Notes: generated by a model from the sequence alone, not told the origin. A DNA stretch of 64,000 nt from Xenia sp. Carnegie-2017 (GCF_021976095.1 NW_025813469.1:2840581-2904580); one strand, 5' to 3'. Positions 34,511 through 48,565 are shown, counted from the stretch's first letter. A program made the numbers and translations.

Positions 34511-37500
34511 TCATCTGATGTGCAACAAACGCTCCATTAATAGTACAGTCAATTTATAATCAGAAATGTACTTAAGGAAACACACTGCTTTGTATTTGTC
34601 AAAAAAGACTTGCTTTAGATTAAATTGTGCTCTATTTAAAAAAATTTACAATATCTTCAATTGCTCGTAATAACAAAACGAAATATGTGTAACAGAACAG
34701 TAGACGCAATCTTTGAACGACAAAATGTCAGTATTGCAACCTGCAAGTATCTGTAGTTGACACAATATTACAAGTTTGATGACAAGAAAATATTTTACTT
34801 CTATAAATCACAGCCTCTCACCTTATTAAAAACAATCGTTAATACAAAATTTGAGTGGTTTACCACAACCAAATGAATGGTTTGTCCTTTCCTATAATTT
34901 TCAGCACCAATCCATAGTATGGTTTGTTAAAACTAATCAAATTGCCTGTAGAATGACTAGAATATGTGAGATTTATAGATATCAGTGTTTCCACGTGCAA
35001 CAAGGCATCTTCGAAATGTTCGAACTTCGAAAGTAAGTTTTGTAATATTTCGAAATTTTTTATTAGTTTTTTTACAGGTTTAAAAGGTATTTGGAATTAT
35101 TAGGCCTTTTGTACAATAACTTTGTTGGGTTACAACTTTCGTATTGGCTAAACATTTAAATTTGGTAGTGAATCATTATCGTGTCTTTTTCTGAATTCAA
35201 GCTAGTCCTTAGGCCTTTTTCAAGTTTTTGCGTACTTACAGTCATATCTTTATGTCTTGGACATTTTGACGTTGAACTGACAACAGAGAGGCTTTGGAAG
35301 CGTTTAAGAGTTGTGGGTGTTCCATATTTGTCATGTTACAACGCAGGGAACTTAGAATAGTAATAAAATTGTTTCATATTTGTTATATTAAATGGCATTT
35401 TCTCTTCTTTTTCGAGTAAACATTACAACAGTCCTCGAAAATTCCCGTTGTTGTGCTTTACATACAATCGACTTGCACAATTTGTCAATGTTTAAACTAT
35501 TTAAAATTTCCTGGTTCTTGGTGCCCGTTCAATACTTTGAAAATTTGGTACACCTATCGCAAACGTTCAAGTAAGAAACTAAATTTGTGGATGTCTTTCC
35601 TACAAGTAACTCCCGCACGACAAAAATTGTGGGTATTCAGGCATCCAGACATCCAGACATCCAGAGCTTCCCATGCCCTAAGTGAAAGAATCCTGATATG
35701 GACCTGAACAATGGTGTAGCCAACAAGTTTGGTCGTGCTATGATTGCTATATGGAATCTTTCTCTTTCAATTAAAATATCTTCACAAAGGTATCATCAAC
35801 TTGCAAAGCCATATTGCACAATGTATTTATAGAAAACGGTTACATTAGGCACCTTGTAGACAAAATTGGCAAAAAACAAACGTTGAAGCATCACGCTCAA
35901 CAAGTTTTGCCATTAGTGAATCCGTCCATTTTAGCCGCTCACCTTTCTGAATTATTGCAAGAAAAACTGAAACAAAACGATAAACTCAAGATAATTAAAA
36001 CATAAACAAATGTAAGATAATTAAAACGTTTAATGAAGGCATTAAAATATGATCTTCCTGAATATATGACACAAGTGTTTAGAATTTGTGGTAATGAAGT
36101 TTATCCACTGTGGAAGTAATGATTACAAAATAAAAGTTGGGTGAATCCAATACTAAATTTATTTGAAAATCTCATAGTCTAATCATCAAACTCCTACATT
36201 TACGCTATAGATAAGTATCTTAGCTCCAAACTAACACTGCTTGTATCAGGCGACCATTTTGCTAAGTATTCATTCACTTTCCTTGACTACTTCTAATCTT
36301 CCAAATGTTTCACTTCTAAAAACCAGCTCTTCATCTCTTATGACGCTTAAAGCATATTCATCAACACAACACGCAGTGAAGCGCACACTCCTTAAGAGGA
36401 GATGCTACATTATGGAACTTTAACAGAACGGCAAAAAATAAAAATGAATTAATGCGCAAATGTAGCAAAAAATAACGAATAATTTTTCAAATTTGGCAAG
36501 CTAAATTTAGTACATTATAAGCACGTGAGCACAAGCACATATTATGCAAATTAAGCGAAATCTTACAGACTACAAATGAAGGTATAGACAATTACTGGCC
36601 GTTTTGGCAATGAGCACGTATAACGGTAAAATTTTTTGTGGCATTTTGACACAAAGTTATTATTATAAACGATATTATTTGAATTTATGTTTTGTTATTA
36701 CGACACATGCTATTATAAAGTCTTTTTATAAATGTCTCATATTTTGCATTCATGTTAAATATGTATCTTTTGAACTGTTCATAGGAAGGCTACCCCCATG
36801 TACGCATTGCGCGTACTTATTTTTTAGATTGTTACGTAAAACTTCACCAAAAATTTTGCTAAAAAGTGTATTCATATGAATCTTCTGTTAACAAGTTAAC
36901 AAAGAATGAAGTTTAATACACTGTGCTTGTATAATTGTATTTAGTTAAGTTCGATAATACTTGATCATGTCACTCTCTGTTCACAGAGCTCAAGCGAGGA
37001 AGATGTAAATCAGAAATAGTTTATTTTATTTTAGAGTTTATATGATCGTGGTTAGCCTGTATTGACAATATTTAAAACTAAATAGACAGTACAAATGAAT
37101 ATATAGGCACATAGAAAATATTGTTTTCAGTCACAATGACAGTGAATTTGTTGTTAAAATTCGAAAGAAATTCTAAGGAATTCGTTTTTCATCATTTGAG
37201 CACATAAGAATATTCATGTAATCTAAGCGAGGGCGTTCGGCAAATGCAAAAAGGGTTACGAGAGTGAGCTTACTCAACAGTGATTGCAAAGCATATTTCT
37301 AAATCTCAACTTTTAATAAAAGCTACCTACATGTACTTACTGCGTACCTATTTTTTGTAATGCAACTGTTCATTGTATTTTAAATGTATTGTATTGTATT
37401 TAACCGTTTTTCTCATTCATCAGCTCTTCGAAATAGTCTTTCTATCTTCCTGTCATAATTCCGATATTTTTAAAATTATCGTCAATGACATCCTAATCTT

Positions 37501-38009
37501 CTGCATATCATTTCCATTTATATTCCCTGCAATGTTTTGAAACTGCATATGTAATTCTCTTTACAGTAGTGTCCACTCCATCATACAAATCATCTTATGT
37601 ATGCCCTTTTCTATACATTTTGCTATGCATTTACAATATGCTTTAAATTCCTGTGCTAATTTCTACAGTGTTTTAGCATCCCATTTCTTCCGTTAATCTG
37701 TTTTTTCTCTCTGCTTTTCTGCACGTCTTTATTTCATCAAGTTTTTAGATTTTGTAGGACGGCACTCTCTCTGATCACGTGTTGTATTCTAGTCATTGAC
37801 AGCACTTTTTGTCCACCGAACACCTCACATTACATTATTTAAATAAAATGTAATCCACCTGTGTTCTCTTACATAAACAAGAATTTGGACTGAATGCAAT
37901 GTTCTCGATAAATGTCTCCCATTCAAAATATCCTCTTTACTTTATAACAACTGTTTAATGAATTCATTTACCAAGATTATTATAAACAGATTTTATATTG
38001 AACATCAAC
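34511..38009. repeat. Left block and spacer of unit C
   Basis: 34,511-36,890 matches the A and B left blocks. A piece of about 300 bases at ~36,135-36,440 has no counterpart in the others that I can see. 37,105-38,000 matches 7,040-7,940. No gene is recognised, although some frames are locally open (for example 35,453-35,707). Confidence 0.65.
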
Positions 38010-38537
38010 ATTTACATAAGAATTGCAGCTGCATAGACAAAAAAAATACCAGGAAGAGATACGACGTGGCATATAAACACAGATTGAACTGAAATACCGT
38101 TGTGAAACATCTCGCGTGCAATTAAAGAATTTCAAATTATAAATGGCGAAAGTTGATTCAAATAAATTAGAGATTTCTATGCATTTATGATTTAACGATA
38201 TTGACATGCATTGTGTCGATAATAGCAAAATTGTTAAGATGAAAAGTTAAAAACAGTAACTTTCGCTATAAGTGTTGCATGACCAAATTAAACGGTAAAG
38301 TGGATAAATGGTGTAAACAAATTTAATTCAGTGTTTGAAGTAAAAATAAGGAAATGTTGTTTCTCCTTTCTGATGAGAAATGTATTTCAGGTTTTTCTCA
38401 TGTTTATATTGTGTAATTTATATTTATAAATCAAAGTGAACGCTCGTTACACATTCATTCACTCTATTAAGCTAAAGTCTGAACGATAGCCATAAATCAT
38501 AAAGGAGCTATATGCACAAGAGTCTATATAATGCCGC
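38010..38537. repeat. Single copy of the 529-bp block, unit C
   Basis: Corresponds to one tandem copy at 7,942-9,003. The minus-strand frame within it is chance. Confidence 0.75.
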
Positions 38538-40574
38538 TGAAAAATGGAGAAGTTCATTGTACACACGCAATTTAGAAATGACATCTCATACTAATTTTTC
38601 ATGTAGAGATGTAAAAATAAAATGTCATTGCTACGTGTTCTCCTCCATGCTATTTTCTCTCACAATATAGCAAATATTTAAGAATTTGAGTGAAAGAGCT
38701 GGAAAATTTTTTATTTGGTGTTATGAAATGCAAACAAACCAGGCGAGTCATTTGACCATAAAGTAATTGTAAATAAAAACAGTTGTGTAGTTAATATAAT
38801 AAGTCTTTCACAAATGTGCATCATCTGTAATCCACTACATAAGATTGAATATTGAGAAAATATCTGAAAAAAATTTGAATTCCAATCTTTTCATGTTTTT
38901 ATTATTGTATACTGAAAAATTTAATTACATCTGATGCTCTAAAATAGCTTTTATCCATTAAATTTGTCTTGCAGTGCATTGAATTGCAATAATTTGTATT
39001 TGTATAGTATCACTGTATATTGGAACACAACGGCAGTATTCACCCACTGTGTTTTATAATTAAATTGTTCCAATGATGACTTTGGGAAATTTTAGTAATT
39101 TAACTAATGTAAACATTGTAGGCAACATTAGAAAAACGGAGTTTATAGGTTCATCTACTGATCATATTTGACAACAAATGTATCAACCAACATTTTTAAA
39201 ATAACCAATTAACGAAGAGAAAAGATAAGGGAAGATTGCAATTCTTTGAGGTAATTATTCAGATTGAAAATCTCGTTTTAAAGTATGTGAATACATATAT
39301 TCAAAACTATTTCTTTGTATTGAACAATTTTGTCATGATCTTATTGCGTTACTTAAAGCAATAATAGAGTCAGAGATAAGAGTCTTAAAAATAAACCTAT
39401 ATACGTTTGACATACACATTCGTTTTTATCTTGGCATAATTAAATTGAAGAAATAGAACTTCATTTATTAGTAATTAAAAAACAAGAGAAAAAATGAATC
39501 TTGTTTCTAAGTAATTATTTGTTTACATGGTATTTTATTGCGTTTTATTTGGTGATTAGTTCTTTAAGTTGAAATTAGTCCTCTTTTCACAGCTGTTTTG
39601 ATCTACTTGGAACAGACAACCTTGCACACATTAAGAGTTGCATACATATACAGTTTTCGTTATAGTATTATTCGCTATATATATTTCTAATACTAGAGGT
39701 GGCACATAAGCTGTACTCCTAAGAATAGTACGCGTTTTTTTTGGGGGTGTGTGTTTGTGTCGATTTCGGCATGTCAAGTTAAAGTAGCGGACTAGCTAGT
39801 ATCAGCTTCAGTCAGTCCTAATAGATTGTATTTAGTTGATTTAGTGCAATGAACCTCTTATTCTCCTCCTCCAGCATTTGTACTTTCTTCTACAACATTG
39901 CTTTACACTTTTTATATTATGTGTTCAACTTTTGAAGTCATTTAATCCTCTTCTTCGACTTCAAGCAGTAGCATGATGTGTAAGGAATACGATCATTATT
40001 CATTAAAAGAGGGTCATCAACATGTAAATCAAAATCATTTGCAGTCTCGCTTGTTGTTCCAAGTTCGGTCTTTGAATAGGAAAACACGAACTATTAAGAA
40101 GGCTGTCTTTTGCGGTGACGCATAATCTTAAAAAATTATCAGTAGTTATAAATATAACAGGAATTTCAAATGTGTGGAATTCGTTGTTTTGACAAAACTA
40201 TCAATTAACTCACGGCGGCAAAATTTCTATTGAAGTATCAATTTTCATGCAATCAATCACATTTGCCATTTTTGGATTTTTTCTTAAGAGAAAATCAAAG
40301 AAAATCTACAAATCTTGTGCATTGCAATAGATTCCAGTTTTGAAATTTGATAGACATTAACTGTAAGCGTACACACAGTCATTCGTTAGCTGCACAAAAT
40401 GCATGTGCATTTTTTCTACCAAAATGTGCGAGTTAGAAAATTTCCCGTAAAGTTAGTTTACAAGAACTTGCAAAGAAGCAATTGAGCGAAAACTAAATAA
40501 CTTTTATAAACATTCATCGGTATGTTGTGTAGCTAAAATAACTTATTCAACATTCATATTGAAATGTTGTTAGC
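38538..40574. repeat. Upstream spacer of gene copy 3
   Basis: Nearly identical to 23,741-25,729. No gene. Confidence 0.78.
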
Positions 40575-40789
40575 AATAAAGGTGGGCATGTGGTTCATCC
40601 AATAAAATACTTCACTCATTTTTTTGTCCAATCGTGTAAGTACATTTTAATCATAACAACTTTGCGGGGGTTCGACAGGCATTATTTATTTCATTATTTT
40701 CATTTCTACATCATTCCTAAAAGAAGAGAGAAGCTCAGCACAACTATAGAACACAATCAAGAAACTGCAAAACTCTTGAACTGATTCAG
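40575..40789 (+). promoter_or_regulatory. Predicted 5' leader exon of gene copy 3
   Basis: The same block as before copies 1 and 2, ending GATTCAG|GTAATTC. The intron runs 40,790-41,180 with acceptor TCACAATAG. One base of the 11-bp flanking repeat differs here (GTAATTCAA at the donor). Confidence 0.45.
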
Positions 40790-41194
40790 GTAATTCAACC
40801 AACTTCTTGAAATTTTAATTTATCACCTGTATCAAAATATCATTGAAGATACTGACATAAGCTAAAAATGACTTTTCATCAATTGTGAAAATGAACTGTC
40901 AGGGACAATTACAATATATTGTTTACTTCGTTTAGTGACACAACAAAATTATTTAACAAATCTTAGTGCAGAAACCAAATTTTTTATATTTTTGATGAAC
41001 TTTTCAAATTTGAAATTATTGGGAGTGGCTGCTACACCCTAAGAAATATCTTACAGCATTTTTATTTTCTTTACTCTAATCAGCTCACAGATTGGGAGCT
41101 AAAAACTGTTAAAGGAGGTGTGTGATATTCTCGATTTATTGACCATAATAATGACATCATCAAATTTTTAATCACAATAGGTAACTCAAAGACA

Positions 41195-42169
41195 ATGGCA
41201 ACGGCACAAGACAAAGAGGAACAGAAGGAACTTGAACATTTTTACGAAGATTTTCCAGACCATCTTAAAAATATTCTGAAAGTGGAGAATTTTGCTGACT
41301 GTCTTCACTCTTTCAACTACAAGGAATTAGCCAGCTCAGCTACAGACAAGTATCCTAATGATTTTAAGAAAATCCTAGAACAAGCAACAAAAGATGCATT
41401 TTTATTTTTAAAAGTTCTCCTGCCGTTAACGGAAGAAATGTTAACGTTTATCCAGAATTTCTTTGAAGAGTACGATGATTCGTACGAAGAATGGGAAAAG
41501 GAAATAAAAGGTATTATTAAAGATGTTAAGGAAAACGCAAAAAAGGTAGAAGTAGTTGGATGGTTATCTGAGATGTTGGCGTCAGTAGCAAAAGTTAATA
41601 AGATGCAGACAGAAACGTTTCTTAAAAAACTTGAGTTGGAAGACAATTACAAAAAAAATACAGATAAGTGCCGAAAGGAAGAGAAATCATTTAAAGATCA
41701 TGCAAATGTCATTATTAATTCTATTGTTAAGTTATATAATGGAGAAAGAAATTCAAATAAAGGAGCCTCATCGAAAGATCAAAGTGAGGAAGGGTTGCAA
41801 AAACACTTTTCAGACGAGATAAAAGATATGTTGAATGCATTGAGCAAGCTCATCGACAGTGCTAACGGAATAGCGGCTTTCTTTTTTCTCATTCACAAAG
41901 ATATAGAAAACTGCATCAAAGTGATTGATTCTGATCGTCAAAAAAGAAATAAAAGTCATTTTGAGGCTACGAAAAAGAAAAGCAAAGACATCAAATATCA
42001 AATTCAAGTGTGCTTAACTATTATACCAAACATTCGGAGCTCGCTAGACGCAATTCCCAAGACTGGTATTGACCAAAGTTGTGTTCAGGAATGGCTAAAA
42101 AATAATTGGGAAGTTGCAAATCGTTATGAAATAAATTCCTTGCCGAATTGTTATCTAACGGACAAATAA
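41195..42169 (+). CDS. Tandem helical-bundle family protein, copy 3
   Basis: The protein has 324 residues and begins MATAQDKEEQKELEHFYEDF. It shares NFADCLHSFNYKELASS, FFEEYDDSYEEW, a shorter and strongly changed Lys/Glu middle, ALSKLIDSANGIAAFFFLIH, and PNIRSSLDAIPKTGI followed by CVQEW. It lacks the Ser/Val-rich SVESKVNVPDPENTNE insert of copies 1 and 2. Its last ~20 residues are different, and DNA related to their final segment lies untranslated just after the stop. It is Lys/Glu-rich and probably cytosolic. Function unknown. It is likely a working gene, because the frame is open and the leader, acceptor and poly(A) signal (42,280) are kept. Confidence 0.78.
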   Translation: MATAQDKEEQKELEHFYEDFPDHLKNILKVENFADCLHSFNYKELASSATDKYPNDFKKILEQATKDAFLFLKVLLPLTEEMLTFIQNFFEEYDDSYEEWEKEIKGIIKDVKENAKKVEVVGWLSEMLASVAKVNKMQTETFLKKLELEDNYKKNTDKCRKEEKSFKDHANVIINSIVKLYNGERNSNKGASSKDQSEEGLQKHFSDEIKDMLNALSKLIDSANGIAAFFFLIHKDIENCIKVIDSDRQKRNKSHFEATKKKSKDIKYQIQVCLTIIPNIRSSLDAIPKTGIDQSCVQEWLKNNWEVANRYEINSLPNCYLTDK

Positions 42170-42285
42170 TTGTTGTCAATTCTTGTTGATATTTCTAGTA
42201 TCAAACGGACTCAAGACCACTTTGCTATCAAAAATAGTGATCATTCGGATGGTTTTTGATTTAATAACTTCATGTCGACAATAAA

Positions 42286-44924
42286 ATTTGGGCATGTTGT
42301 TTTATGAATTTTGCATGAAAATTATTTATTGGACTCGTTGATAATCACTTGGGAGTGATTGCAGATTTTATCATTTATATGTCCTTTTAATCGATGATCA
42401 TAATAACCCTAAATAATCTTATGCACTTACGTCCAGCAAAAGTGATTTAAAACATTTTAGTGTAAAAATCACTCCTGAAAGTATGGCTTGAATATGTAAT
42501 GTTTGTATTGCATCATTAATAATTTTTTTTCTCATAGTATGAATTATATTAAACCTGCATGCATTCATAATAGCCAATTAATAGCACAATTTACTAATGA
42601 TTATAATGGCACAATTTATTAATGACCTCTAATGTAATAAAATTTATATATGTAGAATTCAAAAAAGTCATTTTAAAAAGAAAATGTCTACAAGCCCTAC
42701 TGTTTACATATGTATTTCAATAATAATAATAATAGTGGTGAAACCCAAAACGGTGAAACCCAACTCTTTCGCCACTCGCTAACTATGCTGTTGAATAGAT
42801 AGCGGGTAGAGTAGCCAATCAAATTGAAGCATTTTCCGAATACAAGAATAACTCTACTAAATATTTTTATGAGTAGTGTTCATGCAATTTATGAGTGTAA
42901 CATATAAAATCTGTATGAGTGACACGATTGAACTCATTAGTAACTTTATTAGAATCATTGACAACTCAATATAGAGCCTCTTTAGAAATTTATTAAAATA
43001 AAAACTAAGAACCTAATTACATGGACCGAGCATTCCCAGTAAGGCGAGTTATCTCCGATGCTAGAGTTAAGTTTTTAGCAATTACATAGGTGATTACATA
43101 TGGAGTGATTACATAGAGCGAGCCTCTCCAGCAGTATGAGGGCTTATTTTATCTGAGAAATATTATAAGCTTTTCTCCATTCTACAAATTTCAACCAAGT
43201 GCGCCCATTTTTTCTTTGGTGATTTTTTAATAAAAGCAATTCAGGTCTTTCACAGTTTGCAGTGACACAAGATCTTAACCTACGATTTGTAAACCATACA
43301 GCTTTTAGTTGTATGATAAAAAGTCCATTGATGAAGAAAATTTGGAAATGACGTTTGAACTCGATTTTAGCTACAACTGTTCATTGAAATATCGTGTTTG
43401 CAGATTAAAAACCAGACTTTATAAATAGCTAGGGAAATTTGTTGAACACCCTTTAAACACACTGTGTGAATTGTGCTCTCGTATAGACAAAATTAAAATT
43501 GGTCAAACCAATCATCAAGATGTTGCAATTCGTAATTATTTTACTCTGGAGTCATGATGAACACTTTTAAATGCAAAATATTTGTTTGTAAATTCAGTGC
43601 ATAAAAATATAAAAATTGAAGTACACTATCATGCGTGCCTCACGTACGTGCATCTCACATGACGAGACAAAACTTTATTGCGAAAAGTATGAAAAATTTC
43701 TGTAATTGGTGATTTTAATTGAAATGAAATATTACACTTGACAAATCGTCCAATCTGATTAGGGGGGTACCTGTAAACACAGACAGTTATATCAATGTAA
43801 TATTTGTTTCAAATGTTAACCAACGTATATTACAAGTAATCTTTTAATCTTTTGTAAAGTCAATACCGATGGTATGTGTATACAAGATGCAAATTTCGGA
43901 ACATTATCAACACATCCATGTTAATTTCATCACTTTATGCCGAAAAACTTTGTTAAATATTATTTTGAAAAAGCTTTTATTCTTTGAACTTACCTAGCAA
44001 CATATTGAATTTGAATAGTTCGAATTTGTATAGTGTCGCTGTTCATTTCGACACTATGGGAGTCACCTACTGCGTTTTAAATTAAAAGTTCAAGTGGTGA
44101 CTTTAAGGTATTTTAATTATCAAATATGCCGTCCATTTCAAATGGTGATACCGACAAAAACAACCAACTAACACATCAAAGTAGACACTGTGAATATATA
44201 GTAGCAAATTTCGTTTTTTTACGATGGTTCAAAAGAACTAAATCAGAACGTAGTCTTTCTGTTACTTCATAAAAGCACCGTCTTTAAACTGCTAGATTTA
44301 TATGAAAGAATTTCAAAATACATTTGGCAATATTAGAGCTAAGTCAATTATAGATATTTGAAATAAGCACATTTAAGTGATCTTTGTGTAAATAAAACCA
44401 ATAAGGTTGGGATAAAAGTTTTGAATAGAAATAAAATACGTTTAATATTTGTTCTCTCCTTACATATTGCGTTATGATAAAGTTTACTGTAAACATGATC
44501 TTGAATATTTAATAAAAGAAGCAACATTTCTTCTCACTTTTAACTAAAGTGTATAGCTATTTATATGATCTTTAATGCATCATTTCATTTGTTAATTAAT
44601 CCTTGCGATTTAAAATTAATATTATGTTTCAAAATATCACTATGTTTGATATACGCAGGAAAGCTCTTTAACTTAAGAATTCAAATAACATGAGCGTACA
44701 GCTGTGTTTATTCTTATTGTTCAGATCAAAACACTCATTCAACCTTTTTTAGATGAATGTAATTCATTGTTTTTATTACCATAATATTCGGCTCAAAGAA
44801 GGAATCAAATTGAAACTACAAAAAATATAAAACATAAGTTTCGTGAGCCTACAAAGAATCATTTCTTTATAGTAAATTATTGTACTTGTTTATACATAAA
44901 TGCTGGTACATGGGAATCATCCAA
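42286..44924. repeat. Downstream spacer of gene copy 3
   Basis: Non-coding. It matches 13,545-16,174, 27,483-30,119 and 45,693-48,287. No gene. Confidence 0.8.
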
Positions 44925-45106
44925 TAAAATATTTCACTTGCAGTTTCGTCCAATCATATTTATTGATTTCAGTGTAAATAGCATAGTAGGGGTTCGACAA
45001 GGTATATTAATTTTGTTATTTTTATTTCTCTATTATTCCTAAAAGAAGAGCGAAGCTCAACACAGCTATATAACCAAGAAACTCCAAAGCTTTTGAACTG
45101 ATTCAG
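44925..45106 (+). repeat. Leader copy before gene fragment 3b
   Basis: A fuller form of the orphan leader. After TTATTCCTAAAAGAAGAGCG it keeps AGCTATATAACCAAGAAACT, which units A and B lost, and ends GATTCAG|GTAATTT. One frame reads FRPIIFIDFSVNSIVGVRQG, again like an RT block. Confidence 0.55.
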
Positions 45107-45191
45107 GTAATTTAAGCAGATAGGCAATTCTTAAATATTTGTTATATTACCAGCATCACAATATCATTAATATAGAATTCGCATTTAATAT

Positions 45192-45370
45192 ATACGACGA
45201 GTTTTTTTAAACTAGACATGTTTCGACATCTCATGATGCCATCTTCAGTATAAGTGAAATAATAAATAATACAAGGTTTATATAAAAGTAATATGATACA
45301 TAAATTACAACAATAATAAGGAAATAAGATAAATTAATGGGGAGTGTCCGAGCGTATTATGAACTAATAT
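45192..45370 (-). mobile_element. Penelope-like 3' tail fragment
   Basis: Same insertion as at 16,388 and 30,345, lying between the leader and the truncated gene fragment, that is, in the former first intron. Confidence 0.8.
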
Positions 45371-45428
45371 AGAATTCGTTAGGGATATGCTATATTATAG
45401 AATATCTTTACAAACAACTCTATGAAAA

Positions 45429-45650
45429 ATATCAAATTCAAGTGTGTTTCACCTCTATACCTAACATTCGTAGCTCGCTAGACGCGATTCCCAAGACTGA
45501 TATTGACGAAAATTGTGTTCAGGATTGGGTAAAAAATAATCTGGAAATTGTAAATCGTGATGAAATAAATTAATTGCGCGAATTTAATTTTTATTTGTCG
45601 CTATTTCTAATAACGAATGAACTCAAGGCCTCTGTATAAAAAAATGATCA
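45429..45650 (+). pseudogene. 3' fragment of the helical-bundle gene (3b)
   Basis: Only the last part of the family is left, from the YQIQVCFTS region through PNIRSSLDAIPKTD-type sequence and CVQDW to the 3' flank with its poly(A) signal (45,687-45,692). The join between Penelope-side DNA (CAACTCTATGAA) and the gene is the same in the copy at 48.8 kb, so the truncation happened once and was then duplicated. Confidence 0.85.
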
Positions 45651-45692
45651 TTCGGATGGTTTTTGATTTAATAACTTCAATTCGACAATAAA

Positions 45693-48287
45693 ATTTTGGC
45701 ATGTTGTTTTATAAATTTTGCATGAAAATTAATTATTGGACTCGTTGATAATCACTTGGGAGTGATTGCAGATTTTATCATTTATATGTCCTTTTAATCG
45801 ATGATTATAACCTTACATAAGCTTACGCACTTACGTCCAGCAAAAATTATTTAAAACATTTTAGTGTAAAAATCACTCCTGCAAGTATGGCTAGAATATG
45901 TAATGTTTGTATTGCATCATTAATAATTTTTTTTCTCATAGTATGAATTACATTAAACCTGTATGCATTCATAATAGCCAATTAATAGCACAATTTATTA
46001 ATGACCTCTAATGTAATAAAATTTATATATGTGGAAATTATAAGGTCATTTAAAAAGCAGGTGCCTACAAGCCCTACCGTTTACATATGTTTTTCAATAA
46101 TAATAATAATAGTGGTGAAACCCAAAACGGTGAAACCCAATTCTTTCGCCACTCGCTAACTATGCTTTCTAATAGATAGCGGGTAGAGTAGCCAATCAAA
46201 TTGAAGCATTTTCCGAATACAAGAATGACTCTACGAAATATTTTAAGAGTAGTGTGCATGCAATTTATGAGTGTACCATTAAAAATCTGTATGAGTGACA
46301 CGATCGAATTCATTACTAACTTTATTAGAATCATTGACAACTCAACATAGAGCCTCTTTAGCAATTTAATAAAATAAAAGCTAAGAACCTAATTACATGG
46401 ATCGAGCATTCCCAGTAAGGCGAGTTATCTCCAATGCTAGAGTTACGTTTTTAGCAATTACATAGGTGATTACATATGGAGTGATTATATAGAGCGAGTC
46501 TCTCCAGCAGTATGAGGGCCTATTTTATCTGAGAAATATTATAAGCTTTTCTTTATTCTGCAAATTTCAACCAAGTGCGCCCATTTTTTTCTTTTGTAAT
46601 TTTTGAATAAAGACAATTCAGGTCTTTTACAGTTTGCAGTGGCACAAGATCTTAACCTACGATTTGTAAACCATATAGCTTTTAGTTGTAGGATAAAAAG
46701 TCCCTTGATGAAGAAAATTTGGAAATGACGTTTGAACTCGATTTTAGCTACAACTGTTCATTGAAATATCGTGTTTACTGATTAAAAAATAGAACTTATA
46801 AATAGCTAAGGAAATTTATTGAACACCCATTCAACACACTGGGAGAATTGTGCTCTCGTATAGACAATAATAAAATTGGTCAAACCAATCATCAAGATGT
46901 TGCAATGCGTAATTATTTTACTCTGGAGTCATGATGAACACTTTTAAATGTAAAATATTTGTTTGTAAATTCAGTGCATAAAAATATAAAATTGAAGTAC
47001 ACTATCATGCGTGCCTCACGTACGTGCATCTCACATGACGAGACAAAACTTTATTGCGAAAAGTATGAAAAATTTCTGTAATTGGTGATTTTAATTGAAA
47101 TGAAATATTACACTTGACAAATCGTCCAATCTGATTAGGGGGGTACCTGTAAACACAGACAGTTATATCAATGTAATATTTGTTTCAAATGTTAACCAAC
47201 GTATATTACAAGTAATCTTTTAATCTTTTGTAAAGTCAATACCGATGGTATGTGTATACAAGATGCAAATTTCGGAACATTATCAACACATCCATGTTAA
47301 TTTCATCACTTTATGCCGAAAAACTTTGTTAAATATTATTTTGAAAAAGCTTTTATTCTTTGAACTTACCTAGCAACATATTGAATTTGAATAGTTCGAA
47401 TTTGTATAGTGTCGCTGTTCATTTCGACACTATGGGAGTCACCTACTGCGTTTTAAATTAAAAAGTTCAAGTGGTGACTTTAAGGTATTTTAATTATCAA
47501 ATATGCCGTCCATTTCAAATGGTGATACCGACAAAAACAACCAACTAACACATCAAAGTAGACACTGTGAATATATAGTAGCAAATTTCGTTTTTTTACG
47601 ATGGTTCAAAAGAACTAAATCAGAACGTAGTCTTTCTGTTACTTCATAAAAGCACCGTCTTTAAGCTGCTAGATTTATATGAAAGAATTTCAAAATACAT
47701 TTGGCAGCATTAGAGCTAAGTCAATTATAGATATTTGAAATAAGCACATTTAAGTGATCTTTGTGTAAATAAAAGCAATAAGGTTGGGATAAAAGGCTTG
47801 AATATAAATAAAATACGTTTAATATTTGTTCTCTTTTTACATATTGCGTTGTGATAAAGTTTACTGTAAACATGATCTTGAATATTTAATAAAAGAAGCA
47901 TCATTTCTTCTCACTTTTAACTAAAGTGCTATTTATATGATCTTTAATGCATCATTTCATTGGTTAATTAATCCTTGCGATTTAAAATTAATATTATGTT
48001 TCAAAATATCACTCTGTTTGATATACGCAGGAAAGCTCTTTAACTTAGGAATTCAAATAATTTGAACGTACAGCTGTGTTTATTCTAATTGTTCAGATCA
48101 AAACACTCATTCAACCTTTTTTACATGAATATAATTCATTGTTTTTATTACCATATTATTCGGCTCAAAGAAGGAATCAAATTGAAACTACAAAAAATAT
48201 AAAACATAAGTTTCGTGAGCCTACAAAGAATCATTTCTTTATGGTAAATTATTATACTTGTTTATACATAAATGTTGGTACATGGGA
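45693..48287. repeat. Second copy of the 3.37-kb nested repeat, spacer part
   Basis: Non-coding. It copies 42,286-44,924 in layout, but its first half carries variants of unit B (27,740-28,690) and its second half variants of unit C, so it is a mosaic. The minus-strand 96-codon frame at 46,074-46,364 is not conserved as coding. Confidence 0.78.
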
Positions 48288-48478
48288 ATCATCCAATAAA
48301 ATATTTCACTTGCAGTTTCGTCCAATCATATTTATTGATTTCAGTGTAAATAGCATAGTAGGGGTTCGACAAGGTATATTAATTTTGTTATTTTTATTTC
48401 TCTATTATTCCTAAAAGAAGAGCGAAGCTCAACACAGCTATATAACCAAGAAACTCCAAAGCTTTTGAACTGGTTCAG
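48288..48478 (+). repeat. Leader copy before gene fragment 3c
   Basis: Nearly identical to 44,925-45,106, with donor-like GGTTCAG|GTAATTT. The upstream frame reads on through SIVGVRQGILILLFLFLYYS. Confidence 0.55.
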
Positions 48479-48565
48479 GTAATTTAAGCAGATAGGCAAT
48501 TCTTAAATATTTGCTATATGACCAGCATCACAATATCATTAATATAGAATTTGCATTTAATATAT

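Noticed and set aside
12414-42169. Assigning the tandem family to helical pore-forming toxins (ClyA/HBL-like)
   Set aside because: Only the size, the helical character and one mildly hydrophobic helix fit. No family motif is recognisable, so a functional label would be a guess.
46074-46364. 96-codon minus-strand frame in the nested repeat
   Set aside because: The same spacer in units A-C does not preserve it as an open frame.
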